DNA of 34,726 nt from Deltaproteobacteria bacterium (GCA_009692615.1 SHYW01000047.1:1-34726), one strand, 5' to 3'; numbered from the stretch's first letter, positions 6,816 through 14,867 are shown. The notes: generated from the sequence alone by a model not told the origin. A program made the numbers and translations.

Positions 6816-8231
6816 ATGGAACCGATCAGCACTGAAATCCTCGTTCTGGGCGCCGGCCCCGGCGGCTATTCCGCGGCATTTTACGCCGCCGACAAAGGCA
6901 AGAAAGTTATTCTGGTCGAACAAAGTCTCCGGCTCGGCGGCATCTGTTTGAACGTCGGCTGCATTCCATCGAAAGCCTTGCTCCACGCCACCGAACTGTT
7001 ACGCGAACGGGAAGAATCGGCGGGCCGCGGCATCGCCTTCGCCGCGCCAAAAATCGACCTCGACAAATTGCGCCGCTGGAAGGAATCGATCCTCGACAAG
7101 CTCGGCCAGGGCATCAAAACCTTGGCGCAGCATCGCAACGTCCAGGTGATTCATGGCCGTGGTCACTTCGAAGACTCACAAACCCTGCGGGTCGAAACCG
7201 CCGACGGGCAAAAATTTATCCGCTATGACAAAGCGATCGTCGCCGTCGGCTCCAAGCCGGCCATGCCCCACGCCTTCGACTTGGGCAACCCGCGCATCAT
7301 GACCTCCACCGAAGCCTTAGAGCTGCCCGACATTCCGGGGAGCCTATTAGTCGTCGGCGGCGGCTACATTGGAATGGAGCTCGGCACGGTGTACGCAGCG
7401 CTGGGCAGCAGCGTCGTCGTGCTTGAAGCGCTGCCGTCGATCCTCGCCGGTGTCGACGCCGATCTGGCACGTCCCGTGGCGCGGGCGGCGCAGAAACTCT
7501 TCAAAGAGATTCGCCTCAACACCAAGGTGCTAAAGATGTCCACCGTGGGCAAGCAAATCAAAGTCACCACGGAAATCGACAAGCAGCCGCGCGAAGAACT
7601 TTACGATCGCGTCCTGGTCAGCGTCGGCCGCTCGGCCAATCTCGTCGATCTGGGCTTGGAAAACACCAAGGTCGGCAAAGACGACAAAGGCTTTATCGCC
7701 TGTAATGCCCAACAACAAACCGACGATCCGAATATATATGCCATCGGTGATATTTCCGGCGGCTTGCTGTTGGCCCATCGCGCCTCGCGCCAGGCGAAGA
7801 TCGCCGTCGAAGCGCTGCTCGGCGAAGCTAGCACGTTTGAGAACATCGTCGTGCCGGCGGTGGTCTATACCGATCCTGAAGTCGCTTGGTGTGGCTTGAC
7901 CGAAAGCGAAGCCAAGCAAAAAAATATCGAAATCAAAGTCGCGAAATTTCTCTGGGGCGCATCGGGCCGCGCCTTGACGTTAGACCGACCCGATGGCTTG
8001 ACGAAACTAATCATCGAACCCGAAACTGAAAGAATATTAGGCGTCGGCATCGGCGGCGTCGGCGCCGGTGAGCTGATCAGCGAAGGCGTGCTCGCCGTCG
8101 AAATGGGCGCCACGGCGCGCGATCTTGCCGATTCGATTCATCCCCATCCGACGCTCTCGGAAACTTTGATGGAAGCCGCCGAATCTTTTTACGGCACTGC
8201 GACCCACACGCTTAAGCGGCGCGAGTCGTAA
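6816..8231 (+). CDS. lpdA: Dihydrolipoyl dehydrogenase (E3)
   Basis: The flavoprotein E3 reoxidises dihydrolipoyl groups with NAD+. The 471-residue protein has the FAD-binding motif LGAGPGGYSAA near residue 10 and the redox-active disulfide Cys44/Cys49 in GGICLNVGCIPSK. It also has a central NAD-binding GGGYIGMELG segment, the second FAD motif YAIGDISGG, and a C-terminal His444-Glu449 catalytic pair in HPHPTLSE. The usual sequence is HAHPT, so the Ala-to-Pro change between the two histidines is a minor variation. It follows aceF by 15 bp in the same operon and completes the complex. It could also serve other 2-oxoacid dehydrogenases or glycine cleavage, but none is visible here. Confidence 0.97.
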   Translation: MEPISTEILVLGAGPGGYSAAFYAADKGKKVILVEQSLRLGGICLNVGCIPSKALLHATELLREREESAGRGIAFAAPKIDLDKLRRWKESILDKLGQGIKTLAQHRNVQVIHGRGHFEDSQTLRVETADGQKFIRYDKAIVAVGSKPAMPHAFDLGNPRIMTSTEALELPDIPGSLLVVGGGYIGMELGTVYAALGSSVVVLEALPSILAGVDADLARPVARAAQKLFKEIRLNTKVLKMSTVGKQIKVTTEIDKQPREELYDRVLVSVGRSANLVDLGLENTKVGKDDKGFIACNAQQQTDDPNIYAIGDISGGLLLAHRASRQAKIAVEALLGEASTFENIVVPAVVYTDPEVAWCGLTESEAKQKNIEIKVAKFLWGASGRALTLDRPDGLTKLIIEPETERILGVGIGGVGAGELISEGVLAVEMGATARDLADSIHPHPTLSETLMEAAESFYGTATHTLKRRES

Positions 8232-8239
8232 TTTTTACC

Positions 8240-9124
8240 GTGGCTGAATTAATTCCTCGCCTGTTCCTCATCGATGGCAGCTCGTATATTTTTCGTGCGT
8301 TCTTCGCGATCCCGCTTTTGACCAATGCAGCGGGCCTGCCGACCAACGCGATCTTCGGCTTCACCAACATCCTGCTGAAATTTTTGAAGCAGTATAAACC
8401 CGAGTACGTCGCCGTCGCTCTGGACGCGGGCCGAGTCACTTTTAGAAATGAAATGTTCGCCGCCTATAAAGGCAATCGTCCCGAAGCCCCGGCCGATTTA
8501 ATCCCCCAGTTCCCCTATTTCCGCAAAGTTCTCGACGCGCTCAATTTACCCTTGCTCGAAATACCCGGTTACGAAGCCGACGACATCATCGCGACACTGT
8601 GCGATCGGCTGAACGGTCAAGGCTGCGAACTGGTAGTGGTATCGAGCGATAAAGATTTAATGCAGCTGGTGACCAACGGTGTGAAATTGCTCGACAGCGC
8701 CAAGGACCGCTGGATCGGCAGGGACGAAGTCAAAGACAAATTCGGCGTCGCGCCCGAACAAGTCATCGACGTCATGGGACTGATGGGCGACCAGGTAGAC
8801 AATATTCCCGGCGTGAAAGGCATCGGCGAGAAAACCGCCGGCGCCTTGATCCAACAGTTTCACAACTTGGAAAATCTCTACGACCATCTCGATGACATGG
8901 AGCAGATGAAACTGCGCGGCGCCGCGCGCATCCGGCAAATCCTCGAAGCCGGCAAAGAGCAAGCCTTCCTAAGCCGCGCCCTAGCCACGGTCAAACGCGA
9001 CGTGCCGCTCGACACCGGACTCGCCGAATTAGAATTTACCGGCTTCAATCTGGAGAAGACTCGCGCACTGTTCACCGAACTGGAATTTACCAACCTCATC
9101 AAGCTGATCGAAAACGGCGGCTGA
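8240..9124 (+). CDS. Stand-alone 5'-3' exonuclease (Pol I N-terminal domain-like)
   Basis: The 294-residue protein matches the 5'-nuclease domain of DNA polymerase I but has no polymerase part. Metal-binding acidic residues are visible: Asp12 (LFLIDGSSYIFRAFFA), Asp62, Glu112/Asp114/Asp115 (GYEADDII), Asp137/Asp139 (VSSDKDL) and Asp184/Asp187 (GDQVDNIPGVKGIGEKTA). The last motif begins the helix-hairpin-helix DNA-binding region. Conserved AYKGNRP marks the substrate-threading arch. Such enzymes (YpcP/ExoR type) remove RNA primers and flaps. It starts with GTG at 8240, only 8 bp after lpdA, so it is probably cotranscribed with the PDH operon although functionally unrelated. A full-length polA elsewhere in the genome cannot be judged from here. 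Confidence 0.92.
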   Translation: MAELIPRLFLIDGSSYIFRAFFAIPLLTNAAGLPTNAIFGFTNILLKFLKQYKPEYVAVALDAGRVTFRNEMFAAYKGNRPEAPADLIPQFPYFRKVLDALNLPLLEIPGYEADDIIATLCDRLNGQGCELVVVSSDKDLMQLVTNGVKLLDSAKDRWIGRDEVKDKFGVAPEQVIDVMGLMGDQVDNIPGVKGIGEKTAGALIQQFHNLENLYDHLDDMEQMKLRGAARIRQILEAGKEQAFLSRALATVKRDVPLDTGLAELEFTGFNLEKTRALFTELEFTNLIKLIENGG

Positions 9125-9223
9125 TTGCCGCCTGTTGAAATAGCTTTAGCGCTTGGAATTCGCCGCCGAACTGTGGCAGATTGACCGTGCCGGCAACCAG
9201 TTCATAGCGCGGCGCAATTCGAG

Positions 9224-10384
9224 GTGAGTGCGGTGATCGATCACGAACGGATAAGAAACTTTCTTATCGAGCTGATTAAAATCGACAGCCTGTCGCGCCA
9301 GGAGTTGAACGTCGCTCTGCGCCTCAAGCGCGAGGTCGAAGAGCTGGGCGGCAGCGTTTTTATCGACGACGCCGGCGAAAAAGTCGGCGGCAACGTCGGC
9401 AACCTGATCGCTAAGTTTCCCGGCAACAACGCCCAAGCTCAACCGCTGTTGCTCTCGGCCCACATGGACACCGTCGTGCCGGGCGAAGGCATCGTGCCGA
9501 TCCTCGACGGCGATATTTTGAAGACCAACGGCAAAACCGTTCTCGGCGGCGACGACAAGAGCGGCGTGGCGATCATCTGCGAAGTGCTGCGCGTAATTAG
9601 AGACAATAATTTACCCTGCGGCCCCATTGATGTCGTGTTCACCATCTGCGAAGAAGCCGGATTGATCGGCGCCAAGTGTCTCGACATCTCCCAACTGCGC
9701 GCGCGCACCGGTCTGGTGCTCGACAGCGATTCGGTCGGATTCCTATTCACGCGAGCGCCTGCCGCCAATCGCATGGAGTTTCGTGTTTATGGTCTCGAAG
9801 CTCACGCCGGCGTCTGTCCGGAAAAAGGCATCAACGCCATCCAAGTCGCCGCCGAAGGCATCGCGCAAATGCGCTTGGGCCGCATCGACGATGAAACCAC
9901 CGCCAACATCGGCGTCGTCGAAGGCGGCATGGCGGTCAACATCGTGCCCAATCTAGTGATACTCAAAGGGGAAGCGCGCAGCCATAGCAGCGAGAAATTA
10001 GCAGCCCAGACTGAACACATGCAGCGCTGCCTCGAAGACGCCGCGGCGCGGCACTCCCTAGAACTCAACGGCAAGCGCCATCAAGCAAGAGTCGAAGCCA
10101 AAATCGAGCGCGACTACGATCGCATGGATGTCCCCGAAAGCGCACCCATCGTGCAGCTGGTCCATGCCGCGGCGAAAAATTTGAACCTTGATGTCAAAAC
10201 CCGCGCCACCGGCGGTGGCTGCGATGCCAACGTGCTTAATCAAAAAGGTCTGGTGGTAGCTAACCTCGGCACCGGCATGCGCGATATCCATACGGTCAAC
10301 GAGTGGCTCGATTTGAAGGATCTCTACCTTTCGGCGCAAATGGTTCTCGAAATCGTCAAGCTCAATGCGACGGGAAATAAGTAA
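9224..10384 (+). CDS. M20 family metallopeptidase, peptidase T-like
   Basis: The 386-residue protein is a dinuclear zinc M20 peptidase, most like the PepT/PepT2 tripeptidase branch. Visible zinc and catalytic positions are His80 and Asp82 (LLSAHMDTVVPG), Asp110 (LGGDDKSG), the Glu143-Glu144 pair (TICEEAGLIGAK), Asp167 or Asp169 (VLDSDS) and a late His (RDIHTVNEWL). The lid domain in the middle carries EAHAGVCPEKGINAI and the family GEARSH segment. GTG at 9224 or 9233 could be the start; GAGGTGAG at 9221-9228 favours the second. No signal peptide is present, so it is cytoplasmic and probably degrades small peptides. It stands alone after the 5'-nuclease gene. Confidence 0.88.
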   Translation: MSAVIDHERIRNFLIELIKIDSLSRQELNVALRLKREVEELGGSVFIDDAGEKVGGNVGNLIAKFPGNNAQAQPLLLSAHMDTVVPGEGIVPILDGDILKTNGKTVLGGDDKSGVAIICEVLRVIRDNNLPCGPIDVVFTICEEAGLIGAKCLDISQLRARTGLVLDSDSVGFLFTRAPAANRMEFRVYGLEAHAGVCPEKGINAIQVAAEGIAQMRLGRIDDETTANIGVVEGGMAVNIVPNLVILKGEARSHSSEKLAAQTEHMQRCLEDAAARHSLELNGKRHQARVEAKIERDYDRMDVPESAPIVQLVHAAAKNLNLDVKTRATGGGCDANVLNQKGLVVANLGTGMRDIHTVNEWLDLKDLYLSAQMVLEIVKLNATGNK

Positions 10385-10455
10385 GGAGTAAAGAGTTAGG
10401 AGTAAGGAGTTTCGGATCGGAGGTTCTTGCTCCTGACTCCTTACTATTTACTCCT
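10384..10455. repeat. Long imperfect inverted repeat in an AGGAGTAA-type tract
   Basis: The short intergenic space carries repeated AGGAGTAA-like units that fold back on their complements. AGTAAGGAGT (10401-10410) pairs with ACTCCTTACT (10436-10445), and outer AGGAGTAAA/TTTACTCCT (10447-10455) extends the stem. It lies directly between the M20 gene stop and the next start. Such purine-rich fold-back tracts are common dispersed repeats in environmental genomes; it may attenuate read-through. Confidence 0.55.
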
Positions 10456-10470
10456 CACTGCTCTAAAGAA

Positions 10471-11925
10471 ATGCAAGCAGAAGAAATCGGCACGCTGCTC
10501 AAACAGGAACATGGCCAGTTCCTCGAATTTGTTAGCGCCTACGAGTATCGCCGCGGCGCGGCGCAGAAGAAGCCCGAGGAAGAACTGGCGCGCGACATCG
10601 CCCGCGTGATCTCCGCCATGGCCAATGCCGACGGCGGCACGCTGCTGGTCGGCGTCGAACCGGACAAGAGCGTCACCGGTATTCCCTACGAGCACGACGA
10701 GCTGCAAGCGCTCATCCACGCGCCGCAAAACTTACTGCGGCCCCAGCTCGGACCCACTTGCGAGAAAATTCGCCTCGGCAATTTAGTCGTGCTCAAGTTC
10801 GAAGTCAGTTCGGGCCTGGAGATTTATCGCATTGCCGGCGGCCGGTCATTCTATCGCGTCGCGGCGGAAACCGTGGTGCTGCCGGCGGAACAGATCCAAG
10901 CATTGAAGGAAGCCAAGAAAAGCGTCTTTTACGAGCGCCAACAAGCGCTCAACGCCACATGGTACGATCTCGACGCCGAACTAGCGCAATCGTTCGTTGA
11001 CAAAATCTATCCTGACTCAAATGGCAATGACGCGCAAAAAATCTTGAGCCAGACTTATCACTTGCTCGACACTTCGCGCGCCATCCCCTGCCCCAACATG
11101 GCGGCGCTCCTGTTGTTCGCCAAGGATCCAAGCCGCTGGCATCCGCGCGCCGGCATCGACTTCGTCAAATACGAAGGCGAGGAACGGCAACACGGCGCCG
11201 CGCTCAACGTGGTCAAAAGAATTCACTTCGAAGCGCCGTTGGTTCGGCTGATCGACGAAGCGGTAGGCCGCATTAAAGAACACATCCGCGAGCGGACGAT
11301 TCTCCACGATCTGTTCTTTCGCGAGAAATTGGAATATCCCACCTTTGCCTGGCAAGAAGCCTTGGTCAACGCCGTGGCGCACCGCGACTACGCGCTCAGC
11401 GGCGCGTCCATCGAAGTTTGGATGTTCGACGATCACATCACCGTGCGCAGCCCCGGCCCGCCGCCGGCGCCGGTGACTTTAGAACAGTTGCGCCTGCAGA
11501 AAAGCATTCACTTCTCGCGTAATCCTTTGATCGTCCGCGCCCTCGCCGACATAGGTTATCTCCGCGAGATGGGCGAAGGCGTGCCGCGCATGTATCAGGA
11601 GATGGAAACCTACGGTCTCCATCCGCCGGAACTTTCCATCGACGGTTTCATCTTCACCGTCACGCTGCGCAACGCGCCGGTTTATGACGAGGCCACGCTG
11701 CGTTGGCTCAATCAATTCAAGGCCGCCCAGATCAATATGCGCCAGCGCCGCCTGCTCGCCTACGCCTATTGCCACGGCAAAATATTTTCCACGACGGAGT
11801 ACGAACGGATCTCTGAAGTCGACCGCGACACCGCCTATCGCGACATCCGCCTGCTGGTGAAAAACAATATCGTCGCGCCGCTCAAACCGAAGAGCCGGAG
11901 CTATCGGATCATCGAAAAACTCTGA
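10471..11925 (+). CDS. AlbA_2 (Schlafen-like) and HATPase_c_4 domain putative regulator
   Basis: This 484-residue protein has the layout of the putative transcriptional regulators once annotated as RecG-like. The N-terminal AlbA_2/Schlafen-like domain covers about residues 10-140, with IARVISAMANADGGTLLVGVEPD. A long middle segment leads to an HATPase_c_4 region (about 285-410) with FAWQEALVNAVAHRDYALSG and LREMGEGVPRMYQEM. The C-terminal 75 residues resemble a winged helix (TTEYERISEVDRDTAYRDIR). Such proteins occur in stress-response and mobile or defence-associated contexts, and their ligand is unknown. The ATG at 10471 has only a weak ribosome site. It is flanked by repeats on both sides and stands alone, so nearby genes give no clue to its target. 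Confidence 0.82.
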   Translation: MQAEEIGTLLKQEHGQFLEFVSAYEYRRGAAQKKPEEELARDIARVISAMANADGGTLLVGVEPDKSVTGIPYEHDELQALIHAPQNLLRPQLGPTCEKIRLGNLVVLKFEVSSGLEIYRIAGGRSFYRVAAETVVLPAEQIQALKEAKKSVFYERQQALNATWYDLDAELAQSFVDKIYPDSNGNDAQKILSQTYHLLDTSRAIPCPNMAALLLFAKDPSRWHPRAGIDFVKYEGEERQHGAALNVVKRIHFEAPLVRLIDEAVGRIKEHIRERTILHDLFFREKLEYPTFAWQEALVNAVAHRDYALSGASIEVWMFDDHITVRSPGPPPAPVTLEQLRLQKSIHFSRNPLIVRALADIGYLREMGEGVPRMYQEMETYGLHPPELSIDGFIFTVTLRNAPVYDEATLRWLNQFKAAQINMRQRRLLAYAYCHGKIFSTTEYERISEVDRDTAYRDIRLLVKNNIVAPLKPKSRSYRIIEKL

Positions 11926-11951
11926 CGGGTTACTAACAAAAGCTGGAATAT

Positions 11952-12029
11952 GCTTCGACAAGCTCAACAGGAACGGAAAATTCTCAGTGATATCAAAACC
12001 CATCCGTTCGTCCTGAGCGCCGTCGAAGG
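11952..12029. repeat. REP-like inverted repeat (CTTCGAC...GAACGG type)
   Basis: Two imperfectly complementary arms, beginning CTTCGACAAGCTCAACAGGA (from 11953) and ending CTGAGCGCCGTCGAAG (to 12028), flank about 27 bases. The core CTTCGAC..GCTCAGGACGAACGG is a widely dispersed intergenic palindrome in proteobacterial and metagenomic genomes. It lies between two plus-strand genes. Confidence 0.65.
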
Positions 12030-12114
12030 ACTCCGATAGAAGACTTCAGCAACCTACTAGCCGGGAAAATGGCCGAGCGCTGTCATCGCGTCACGACGGT
12101 CGGCAATCGTTGAG

Positions 12115-13104
12115 ATGAACTTCTCCCAACTCATGGGCCTCGCCAGCGGCCACGTCGAAGCGCGCATCGTTCAGAGCGCTGTTCAATTGAAAATCTTCGA
12201 CTCTCTCGAGGCTGCGCCGCGCAGCGCCGAGGCGGTGGCGGCCGCGCTACAACTCGACCGCCCAGCCACCGAGCTACTGCTCAATGCTTTGGTTGCTCTG
12301 GGCTTAATGCAGAAGAATGCCGAAACTTATGCGCTCGCGGAAATATCGCGCGAACATCTGCTGCGCAGTTCGCCGCGATACGTCGGCGCCATGATCCTTT
12401 TCGACGCGGCGCTTTGGTCGTGTTGGGAAAAACTGCCTGACGCGCTGCGCAGCGGCAAAGCGGTGCGGCCTGCCAACATGTATCAAGAGGATCGCGCTGA
12501 AACCGAAACGTTCATCGACGGCATGGACGCTCTGGTCAAGGCGCGCGGCGATGCGGAATACCTCGCCGACGCCCTCGACTGGAGCAAAGTGAATAGCGTG
12601 CTCGACGTCGGCTCCGGGCCGGCGACCTATCCGATCGCCTTGTGCCGGCGCTTTGCGCATTTGCACGCCACCGTCTTCGATCTGCCGGCAACGTTAGAAA
12701 TCACCAAGCGCAACGTGGGCAGCGTTGGCATGGACGAGCGCATTGAGTTGGTCGCCGGCGACTATCGCAGCGACGACATTCCCGGACGCTACGACGTGAT
12801 CTTCTTGTCGAACATTATCCACGGTGAAAATTATCAGAAAAACCAAGCCCTCATCGCCAAGTTGGCGCGCTGTCTCAATCCTTCGGGCCGCATCGTCATC
12901 AAAGACCACATTCTCGCCGACAATCGAACCGAGCCGCCGGTAGGCGCGATCTTCAGCTTGCTCATGCTCCTCACCACCGACGGCGGGCGATGTTATAGCT
13001 TCACGGAGATTGCCGCGTGGATGAACAACGCGGGATTACCCCAAGTGCACCGGATCGACTTTCCTGCGCCGCTCACTTCGTCGCTGGTCGTCGGCGCGCA
13101 TTAG
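12115..13104 (+). CDS. SAM-dependent O-methyltransferase, class I (Methyltransf_2 type)
   Basis: The 329-residue protein has the two-domain plan of small-molecule O-methyltransferases such as hydroxyneurosporene or acetylserotonin methyltransferase-like enzymes. A winged-helix dimerisation domain (about 1-95) shows IVQSAVQLKIFDSLE and LLLNALVALGLMQ. The Rossmann SAM-binding domain has motif I VLDVGSGPATYPIAL (about 162), an acidic VFDLPATLE end of strand 2, and the family's YDVIFLSNIIHGENYQKN and GRIVIKDHIL segments. No obvious ribosome site precedes the ATG. It is a single gene, and the substrate cannot be predicted from the sequence. Many relatives act on quinones, pigments or secondary metabolites. 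Confidence 0.85.
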   Translation: MNFSQLMGLASGHVEARIVQSAVQLKIFDSLEAAPRSAEAVAAALQLDRPATELLLNALVALGLMQKNAETYALAEISREHLLRSSPRYVGAMILFDAALWSCWEKLPDALRSGKAVRPANMYQEDRAETETFIDGMDALVKARGDAEYLADALDWSKVNSVLDVGSGPATYPIALCRRFAHLHATVFDLPATLEITKRNVGSVGMDERIELVAGDYRSDDIPGRYDVIFLSNIIHGENYQKNQALIAKLARCLNPSGRIVIKDHILADNRTEPPVGAIFSLLMLLTTDGGRCYSFTEIAAWMNNAGLPQVHRIDFPAPLTSSLVVGAH

Positions 13105-13106
13105 CT

Positions 13107-13133
13107 TTGACAAAAATTGTGTTAGAGTAAAAA
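13107..13133 (+). promoter_or_regulatory. Candidate sigma-70 promoter for the [2Fe-2S] protein
   Basis: A perfect -35 TTGACA (13107-13112) overlaps the end of the methyltransferase region. A TAAAAA -10-like box (13128-13133) follows after 15 bp, a short spacer. A start near 13140 would give a leader of about 25 bases before the unusual ATC start at 13165. Confidence 0.4.
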
Positions 13134-13164
13134 GCAAATCGTAGTAAAGGCTAGGTAACACGCC

Positions 13165-13464
13165 ATCGATCCAACGGAACAAGAAGCCAAGAATCAAGCG
13201 GTCATCGATAATTTCAAACCGGCTTGTCTATGCAATAAAATCCGCAAAGGCGCTGTGGTGAAAGCGATCCAAGCCGGCGCCAAAACTTTCGAGCAGGTCA
13301 GCAAACGCACCGGCGTGGGCACCGGTCCTTGCGGCGGCCGGCGCTGCGGCTCGCTGGTGCGCGGCATGCTCGGCGAAGCGGTGATCCCGTGCAGCGAATG
13401 CGCCTGGCCGACCATCCCCGGCTCCCCCTGCCCGCGCTGCGAATATGCCAAAGGGGAAGGCTAG
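13165..13464 (+). CDS. BFD-like [2Fe-2S]-binding protein with extra CxxC pairs, non-canonical start
   Basis: The frame encodes a BFD-type [2Fe-2S] domain. In the numbering from ATC 13165, Cys21-x-Cys23 (CLCNKIRKG) and Cys56-x4-Cys61 (GTGPCGGRRCG) have the spacing of bacterioferritin-associated ferredoxin and NirB/NasB-type domains. Two further pairs, Cys76/Cys79 and Cys89/Cys92, form a zinc-ribbon- or rubredoxin-like tail. There is no ATG, GTG or TTG between the stop at 13156 and a GTG at 13255. Starting at that GTG would delete the first two cluster ligands. The likely start is therefore the ATC at 13165, preceded by AAAGG/AGG. BFD-like domains pass electrons or deliver clusters; the partner is unknown. 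A sequencing error is the main alternative. Confidence 0.7.
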   Translation: MDPTEQEAKNQAVIDNFKPACLCNKIRKGAVVKAIQAGAKTFEQVSKRTGVGTGPCGGRRCGSLVRGMLGEAVIPCSECAWPTIPGSPCPRCEYAKGEG

Positions 13465-13492
13465 TAAGGGCGGTAGAAGACGACTAACGATC

Positions 13493-13912
13493 TCACTTCA
13501 ATCCTTCGCCAGCCCGACGCGCAAAAGAAAAATCAAAGACTCGCTCCGCCGTCACCGTTTGTTTCGGTTTAACCCGATCGCTGGCGATGGCGATCATCTC
13601 GCGCTGGAGGTTGTCGTCCACCGCCGACAATGGCGTTGATCGCCGCGCCGGTGGCGGTGCCGAAATCGATGCTGCCGCCGGCCATCGCTTGCAGAGTTAG
13701 GTTGGAGCGCATCAGGACGATTTCCGCGTCCAATCCTTCATCGCGAAAAATGCCGCGCCCCGAGCCACCCAAAACGGCAAGTCCAAAGTACTCTTCGAGA
13801 CAATGCCGATACGCACCGGCTGAGACTTTAGAGTTTTTTCAGCCGCCGACAAAAGCGGGGTTAAATACCAGGCGCAGAACAACACCGACGAAATAATTTT
13901 TGCCAATCTCAT
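13493..13912 (-). pseudogene. Remnant of an NMT1/THI5-like ABC substrate-binding protein
   Basis: The minus strand holds pieces of a binding protein in three frames. The N-terminal piece starts at 13912 with a signal-peptide-like MRLAKIISSVLFCAWYLTPL and continues RIGIVSKSTLDLPFWVARGA. After a shift near 13757 the frame continues GIFRDEGLDAEIVLMRSNLT and SIDFGTATGAAINAI. It then jumps near 13615 into a typical C-terminus (LQREMIAIASDRV, RVFDFSFARRA) ending at 13493. Related full proteins have roughly 330 residues; about 200 in the middle are missing. The gene is therefore broken by at least one frameshift and one internal deletion and cannot make a functional protein. It resembles intact binding proteins elsewhere in the window. 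Confidence 0.75.
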
Positions 13913-14003
13913 GGCAGTCTCTTATTGTACGGCGCGATCCAGGTCAACGCGCAAGTTCCCTCGACGGTTGGAATCGAGGTAGAAAAACAGCTAGGTTGTC
14001 GCC

Positions 14004-14372
14004 ATGGCGATACGTTATGCAACTATTGTTTTGACGGCAGCGGGATCACTCGCGCTGGTTTTAGGTTTACTCTTGTGGGGCGGCCTGGGGATGAACTTGA
14101 TATCGCTGCACATGCTGCTCGGATTCCTGGCGGTGGGCGCGTTGTGGATCGTCGCGGTAGGCCAAGCCCTGGGCAAGAATGGCAACTGGCCCATCGCGAT
14201 TGCAGCGTTGCTACTGGGTGGCCTGACGATCTGGTTGGGGACGACTCAAACGACGCTGATGAGCGGCGACCGGCACTGGATCGTCCAAGTGATCCATTTG
14301 CTTCTCGGCGTGGCGCTGATCGGGCTGGGCCACGTCGGCGCCGCGCGCCAACGCCGAGCCTCGGTGTTATAA
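14004..14372 (+). CDS. Small four-helix membrane protein, function unknown
   Basis: The 122-residue protein has four clear hydrophobic segments: about 6-26, 32-55, 62-80 and 90-110. The first loop is short and the tail is basic (AARQRRASVL). The helix-2 and helix-4 histidines (LHMLLGFL and VIHLLLGVALIGLGHV) suggest a possible heme- or quinone-binding four-helix bundle, but this is only a guess from the arrangement. No family was recognised. The ATG at 14004 follows a weak ribosome site. It is divergent from the broken binding-protein gene and converges with the next gene. Confidence 0.6.
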   Translation: MAIRYATIVLTAAGSLALVLGLLLWGGLGMNLISLHMLLGFLAVGALWIVAVGQALGKNGNWPIAIAALLLGGLTIWLGTTQTTLMSGDRHWIVQVIHLLLGVALIGLGHVGAARQRRASVL

Positions 14373-14423
14373 CTCTCGGTTTGCAGATCTCGATCGACGC
14401 GGCGCCGTTGCCGGTGGCCTTCT

Positions 14424-14867
14424 TTACTTCTTGCTATCGGCGGCCAGTTTTTTAACGAAGCGCTTGCGCTGATGGACACAGGATGTCGCTTTGTCGTTCG
14501 CCGCTTCCTCAGATTGACAGCCCAGACAGCTCGGACAAATCCAACCGCCGCAAGTACAACGACCGGCTGCCTTACCGGCTAGGCCGGGCTTGCTGTGGAA
14601 AAATTTGAGACAGCGCACGCAGTGAACCTCCGCGGCGGCGTCGAGAACTTCCAAATCATCGCTGGGAGCGATGTAGCGCAGGGTCTGCCCGGTTACGACG
14701 ACTCGATATTGAAAAGCCTCTTTGCTCGTCGGCGGTTCCATCAAAGCGCCGTTTCGGGTGAAGCAAGATTTGATCGCCGTGGTCCCCTCGATCTTGCCTT
14801 CGTAACCTTTTTTCTTATGGCGTACCAAGGTGCCGTCGCGTAAACTGGTATCGATAGTCTCAATCAT
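14424..14867 (-). CDS. Cysteine-rich hypothetical protein, probable zinc-binding
   Basis: The best start is the ATG at 14867 (147 residues, MIETIDTSLRDGTLV...), because a GGAGGG ribosome site lies just upstream; a longer frame would begin at 14909. The N-terminal 45 residues look like a small beta-barrel of KOW or SH3 type (GTLVRHKKKGYEGKIEG). The second half has HCVRC followed by CTCGGWICPSCLGC, seven closely spaced cysteines that probably hold one or two zinc ions. The C-terminus is lysine-rich. This suggests a nucleic-acid- or protein-binding zinc-ribbon protein, but no known family was recognised. The next minus-strand gene upstream of it is 174 bp away. Confidence 0.6.
   Translation of the reverse strand: MIETIDTSLRDGTLVRHKKKGYEGKIEGTTAIKSCFTRNGALMEPPTSKEAFQYRVVVTGQTLRYIAPSDDLEVLDAAAEVHCVRCLKFFHSKPGLAGKAAGRCTCGGWICPSCLGCQSEEAANDKATSCVHQRKRFVKKLAADSKK

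Noticed and set aside
10384-10455. CRISPR-like or tandem array from repeated AGGAGTAA units
   Set aside because: Units are short, irregular and lack spacers; the tract is a fold-back repeat.
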